Below the pieces are notes generated by a model. That model was not told the DNA's origin, searched no databases, and worked only from the letters and a program-made list of their open reading frames with translations. DNA of 64,000 bases, taken from NCBI GenBank assembly GCA_947502495.1, contig CANNAC010000003.1, forward strand, positions 372,001-436,000, given 5' to 3'. The DNA is from an uncultured Flavobacteriaceae bacterium (GTDB taxonomy: Bacteria; Bacteroidota; Bacteroidia; Flavobacteriales; Flavobacteriaceae). Of the stretch, positions 61,171 to 64,000 are shown in pieces. Position numbers and translations under genes: made by a program. The stretch's first letter is position 1. Each line of letters starts with the position of its first letter.

Positions 61171-62151
61171 ATGAGTCGAATAAAAAAGCTGGTACTTAAT
61201 TTAGTTATTATAGGTTCAATCACCATTTTTTTATTTGAAATTTCCTACCGATTTTCTGTAATCGATTTTTATAAAACCGAATTTACTGCGCTAAATAAAG
61301 AAATAGCAACAGACTCGGTAGATTATTTAGTTTTTGGAGATTCCTTTTCTGCATTCCCTAATGGTTATATTAATTACTTAAATCAAACAACAAACAAAAC
61401 TTTTGTTAATGCCGCTGTACCAGGAATTGGCCCTAATCAAGTAAATACATTTGCGAACAGAAGGATTAAAGAATTTGCTCCTAAAGCTATTATTTATCAG
61501 GTGTATGTTGGCAACGATCTTATAGATGTTGAACATTTAACCAATTATAAAACCTTATCTTTTTCTAGAAATGTATATTGGGATGTTTCCGATTATTTAT
61601 TAAGTATATCCTATTTCAACTATCGATTTGCAAGTTATTATTCCAATAAATTGGCATTAGAAAAAGAAGCTATTGGCCAACCATTCTCAGCAGCATATTA
61701 TAATAAAAGGTCTAAATTGCTTTTTAAAGCAAATGCTAATTATTTATATGAAACCGTAACGGTTACGGGCGATTTGGAAGATAGATATGCATCTTGGATT
61801 ACGAGCATGAAAAAATTTATGGATAAAGTACCCGTAAATATTCCGGTTTCTATTATTTTTATTCCGCATTGTTCGCAGGTTAACGATCGCTATCTTAATA
61901 GGATGGAAGTTATTGGTGCGAATTTTAAGGATGCAAAAGAATATAAAAATGTAAATTACCCGTTATTTGTTAAAGCATCTGCAGATTTAAAAATGTATAA
62001 AAACATTCGTTTTTTAAATCCGTTAAGCAAGATAAAAGCAAAAGATTCGATGTCTAAACCGTTATATTATAATAACGATCCACATTTTAAAGAATTTGGG
62101 CATACTGTTTTAGGAGAATTTATTAAAGAGGAACTATTAATTAAGGAATAA
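61171..62151 (+). CDS. Membrane-anchored SGNH/GDSL-like hydrolase
   Basis: A 326-residue protein with one N-terminal TM (about 8-27) and an SGNH-type fold: GDSFS (Ser58, block I), an N-containing NAAVPGIGPNQ (block II Gly/Asn region), YVGNDL (block III) and a C-terminal DPHFKEFGH (Asp-x-His, block V). Family members are esterases or O-acetyl-modifying enzymes of cell-surface glycans. It is first of a set with a carbamoyltransferase 3 nt later and an SxtJ-like gene, pointing to modification of a surface polymer or secreted metabolite (inference). Confidence 0.78.
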   Translation: MSRIKKLVLNLVIIGSITIFLFEISYRFSVIDFYKTEFTALNKEIATDSVDYLVFGDSFSAFPNGYINYLNQTTNKTFVNAAVPGIGPNQVNTFANRRIKEFAPKAIIYQVYVGNDLIDVEHLTNYKTLSFSRNVYWDVSDYLLSISYFNYRFASYYSNKLALEKEAIGQPFSAAYYNKRSKLLFKANANYLYETVTVTGDLEDRYASWITSMKKFMDKVPVNIPVSIIFIPHCSQVNDRYLNRMEVIGANFKDAKEYKNVNYPLFVKASADLKMYKNIRFLNPLSKIKAKDSMSKPLYYNNDPHFKEFGHTVLGEFIKEELLIKE

Positions 62152-62154
62152 TTT

Positions 62155-63912
62155 ATGAGTTATATTTTAGGGATATCTGCGTTCTATCATGATTCTGCCG
62201 CATGTTTATTAAAAAACGGAAAAATTGTTGCCGCAGCTCAAGAAGAACGATTTTCTAGAATAAAGCACGATCAGCAACTTCCAAAACTAGCCATTGCCTT
62301 TTGTTTAAAAGAAGCGAATATCGATATTTCAAAAGTGGATCTAGTCGTTTTTTACGAAAAGCCCTTTTTAAAATTTGATCGAATAATTAATACCATTCAA
62401 AAGACAACACCTTTTGCTTTTGATTTTTTCAGAAAAGCAATAAAGTCTTGGACCAAAATAAAATTATGGATTCCAGTTGTAATAAAAAACGAACTCGATT
62501 ACCATAAAGAAATCATTTTCTCCGAACATCACGAAGCACATGCTGCGGGAAGTTTTTTTACATCTCCATATCTTAAAAGCGCAATTATCACCATTGATGG
62601 TGTAGGAGAAAAAGCCTGTACCACTATTGGGATTGGAGAAGGCAATAAAGTAACCATTTTAAAAGAGCAGCATTACCCGCATTCTTTCGGACTTTTATAT
62701 AGTGCGTTTACACAGTATTGTGGTTTTAGAGTGAATTCTGGAGAATACAAGTTAATGGGTTTAGCTCCTTATGGTAAACCTATTTATAAAGAATTGATTT
62801 TAGATAATTTTGTTACTATTACCAAAGAAGGAGAAGCCATACTAAACCTGAAATATTTTTCTTTCGACAAAGGAAACTCTACTATTAATAAGGAGTTTTG
62901 TAAAGTATTTAAACGTCCGGCAAGATTGCCAGATGGAGAAATAGATGCGTTTTATAAAGATGTAGCAAGCTCTATTCAGGCAGTAACAGAAGATTTTATT
63001 ATTACGCTAGCAAGTTATGCGAAGGAAATTACGGGTTTAGATTCTTTATGTATGTCGGGTGGCGTTGCATTAAACTGTAAGGCAAACGGAGAATTAATAG
63101 TAAAGGAAGACATTTTTAAAAATATTTGGGTGCAGCCAGCATCTGGAGATAGCGGCACCGCAGTTGGAGCAGCATATATAGGTTGGTATCATTATTTAGA
63201 AAACCAACGCGAAGTGCTTAATAACTCGTTGATAGATCAGGTGTATTTAGGTCCGTCGTTTAAAGATGAAGAGATAGAAGCCTTATTACGTAAATATTCT
63301 ATCACCTATAGTTATCAGAATAAGGACGTTTTATGTGATACCGTTTCTACGTATTTAGAAAATAAAATGATCATTGGATGGTTTCAAGGAAGAATGGAAT
63401 TTGGACCAAGAGCTTTAGGAAACCGAAGCATTTTGGCAAATCCGTTATATGAAGACATGAAAAGGCATGTAAATATGAGCATCAAAAAACGAGAAGGTTT
63501 TCGTCCTTTTGCTCCTATTGTATTAAAAGAAAAAGCGAACGATTGGTTTGCTAATTGTAAGCAATCGAAGTATATGCTTTTTACTTTTAGAAGTGATAAG
63601 TATTCTAAAATTCCATCTTGTATTCATGAAGATAGCACCGCAAGAGTACAAACTTTAGAAAAAGAAGATAACCCATTATTGCATCAGCTTATTTCTAGCT
63701 TTGATAAGAAAACACAATGTCCCGTTTTAATAAATACTTCTTTTAATGTAAGAGGAGAACCAATAGTTGCAATTCCAAAAGATGCTTTGAAATGTTTTTT
63801 TCAAACAGATATGGATGTTTTGGTTTTAGGAAATCATGTGATTTTAAAAACGGAAAACACTAGTAATATAGATCCCGAATTAACAAAAATTCAAGAATAT
63901 GAGTTGGATTAA
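62155..63912 (+). CDS. Carbamoyltransferase (NodU/TobZ family)
   Basis: A 585-residue O-carbamoyltransferase. The N-terminal ASKHA-fold domain (GISAFYHDSAACLLKNGKIVAAAQEERFSRIKHD, ITIDGVGE, GLLYSAFTQYCGF, LCMSGGVALNC) uses ATP and carbamoyl phosphate. The C-terminal Sua5-like domain (about 370-585) has FGPRALGNRSILANP and LINTSFNVRGEPIV. Known members modify nodulation factors, antibiotics and sugars. It begins 3 nt after the SGNH gene, and the following SxtJ-like gene overlaps its end, so all three are coupled. Confidence 0.93.
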   Translation: MSYILGISAFYHDSAACLLKNGKIVAAAQEERFSRIKHDQQLPKLAIAFCLKEANIDISKVDLVVFYEKPFLKFDRIINTIQKTTPFAFDFFRKAIKSWTKIKLWIPVVIKNELDYHKEIIFSEHHEAHAAGSFFTSPYLKSAIITIDGVGEKACTTIGIGEGNKVTILKEQHYPHSFGLLYSAFTQYCGFRVNSGEYKLMGLAPYGKPIYKELILDNFVTITKEGEAILNLKYFSFDKGNSTINKEFCKVFKRPARLPDGEIDAFYKDVASSIQAVTEDFIITLASYAKEITGLDSLCMSGGVALNCKANGELIVKEDIFKNIWVQPASGDSGTAVGAAYIGWYHYLENQREVLNNSLIDQVYLGPSFKDEEIEALLRKYSITYSYQNKDVLCDTVSTYLENKMIIGWFQGRMEFGPRALGNRSILANPLYEDMKRHVNMSIKKREGFRPFAPIVLKEKANDWFANCKQSKYMLFTFRSDKYSKIPSCIHEDSTARVQTLEKEDNPLLHQLISSFDKKTQCPVLINTSFNVRGEPIVAIPKDALKCFFQTDMDVLVLGNHVILKTENTSNIDPELTKIQEYELD

Positions 63913-64000
63913 TAACATATATCTTTCTGTACATAAAAATAGTATTCAGACAAAAAAGCAAAAACAATTTGGTCTGTTGCTTGTCGTTATTATTGCAATA
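63899..64000 (+). CDS. SxtJ-like membrane protein (partial, runs off the window)
   Basis: The first 34 codons of a gene whose ATG lies 14 nt inside the carbamoyltransferase 3' end: MSWINNIYLSVHK, a Lys/Gln-rich segment, then the start of a TM helix (FGLLLVVIIAI). SxtJ-family small membrane proteins typically follow carbamoyltransferases, so I name it by position and N-terminal pattern only. The 3' end is outside the window. Confidence 0.6.
   Translation, partial: MSWINNIYLSVHKNSIQTKKQKQFGLLLVVIIAI

Overview
This 64 kb window is a chromosomal segment of a low-GC, Gram-negative member of the Bacteroidetes, most likely a (marine) Flavobacteriaceae. The evidence is TonB receptors with N-terminal carboxypeptidase-regulatory-like domains, the exbB-exbD-exbD cluster, lipoproteins with flavobacterial surface-export signals, promoters of the TTTG-N19-TAnnTTTG type, no Shine-Dalgarno sequences before most starts, and many short extragenic palindromes. 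I cannot name a genus. I see no CRISPR array, insertion sequence, prophage, integrase or rRNA operon. There is one tRNA, Ser(GGA).

Layout. 1-3.6 kb: a CLC-type anion protein and aspS. 3.8-10.5 kb: two paralogous TonB receptors, the second followed by a lipoprotein. 10.5-17.2 kb: a self-contained RND efflux operon (tetR, tolC-like, adaptor, pump) with a probable TetR operator. 17.3-23.4 kb: a polyprenyl synthase, a small conserved protein, a small outer-membrane barrel and sucA-sucB. 23.4-33.7 kb is the most unusual part. An orphan LuxR-type response regulator is followed by a tandem array of seven promoter/operator units that look like small-RNA genes. Upstream lie a retropepsin-like protease, a CHAT protease, a PKD/barrel surface protein, two secreted proteins and a divergent ECF sigma/anti-sigma pair. 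33.7-39.1 kb: TatD, asparaginase, tRNA-Ser, the ExbB/ExbD motor genes and a barrel protein. 39.2-49.2 kb: a PAP2-like protein, rpoN, asnS, an MMPL/RND exporter, a DUF5686-like barrel protein, a TlpA-like thioredoxin, frr and pyrH. 49.3-52.5 kb: an accessory module (two DUF6705-like lipoproteins and a large surface lipoprotein broken by one in-frame stop) lying between tsf and pyrH and flanked by near-identical terminator repeats. 52.9-55.8 kb: tsf, rpsB, rpsI, rplM. 55.9-64 kb: an ABC-F protein, a lipase, a YgiQ radical-SAM protein, and the start of an SGNH/carbamoyltransferase/SxtJ-like locus that runs off the end.

The candidate new system is the 23.4-25.4 kb region. Seven dyads of the form ATACGTAG-TT-CTACGTAT sit at an almost invariant distance (31.5 nt in six, 30.5 in one) from a TAnnTTTA box. 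Each box is followed by a GCTATTAAT start region, an AGGGA-containing stretch and, in six units, a terminator-like hairpin whose stem is preserved although its sequence changes. This is the geometry of an activator controlling several redundant sRNAs, comparable in logic to GacA-RsmXYZ or LuxO-Qrr. The last unit leads into an unannotated 39-residue single-span membrane protein. All alignments and distances were made by hand from the sequence; none was checked by database search.
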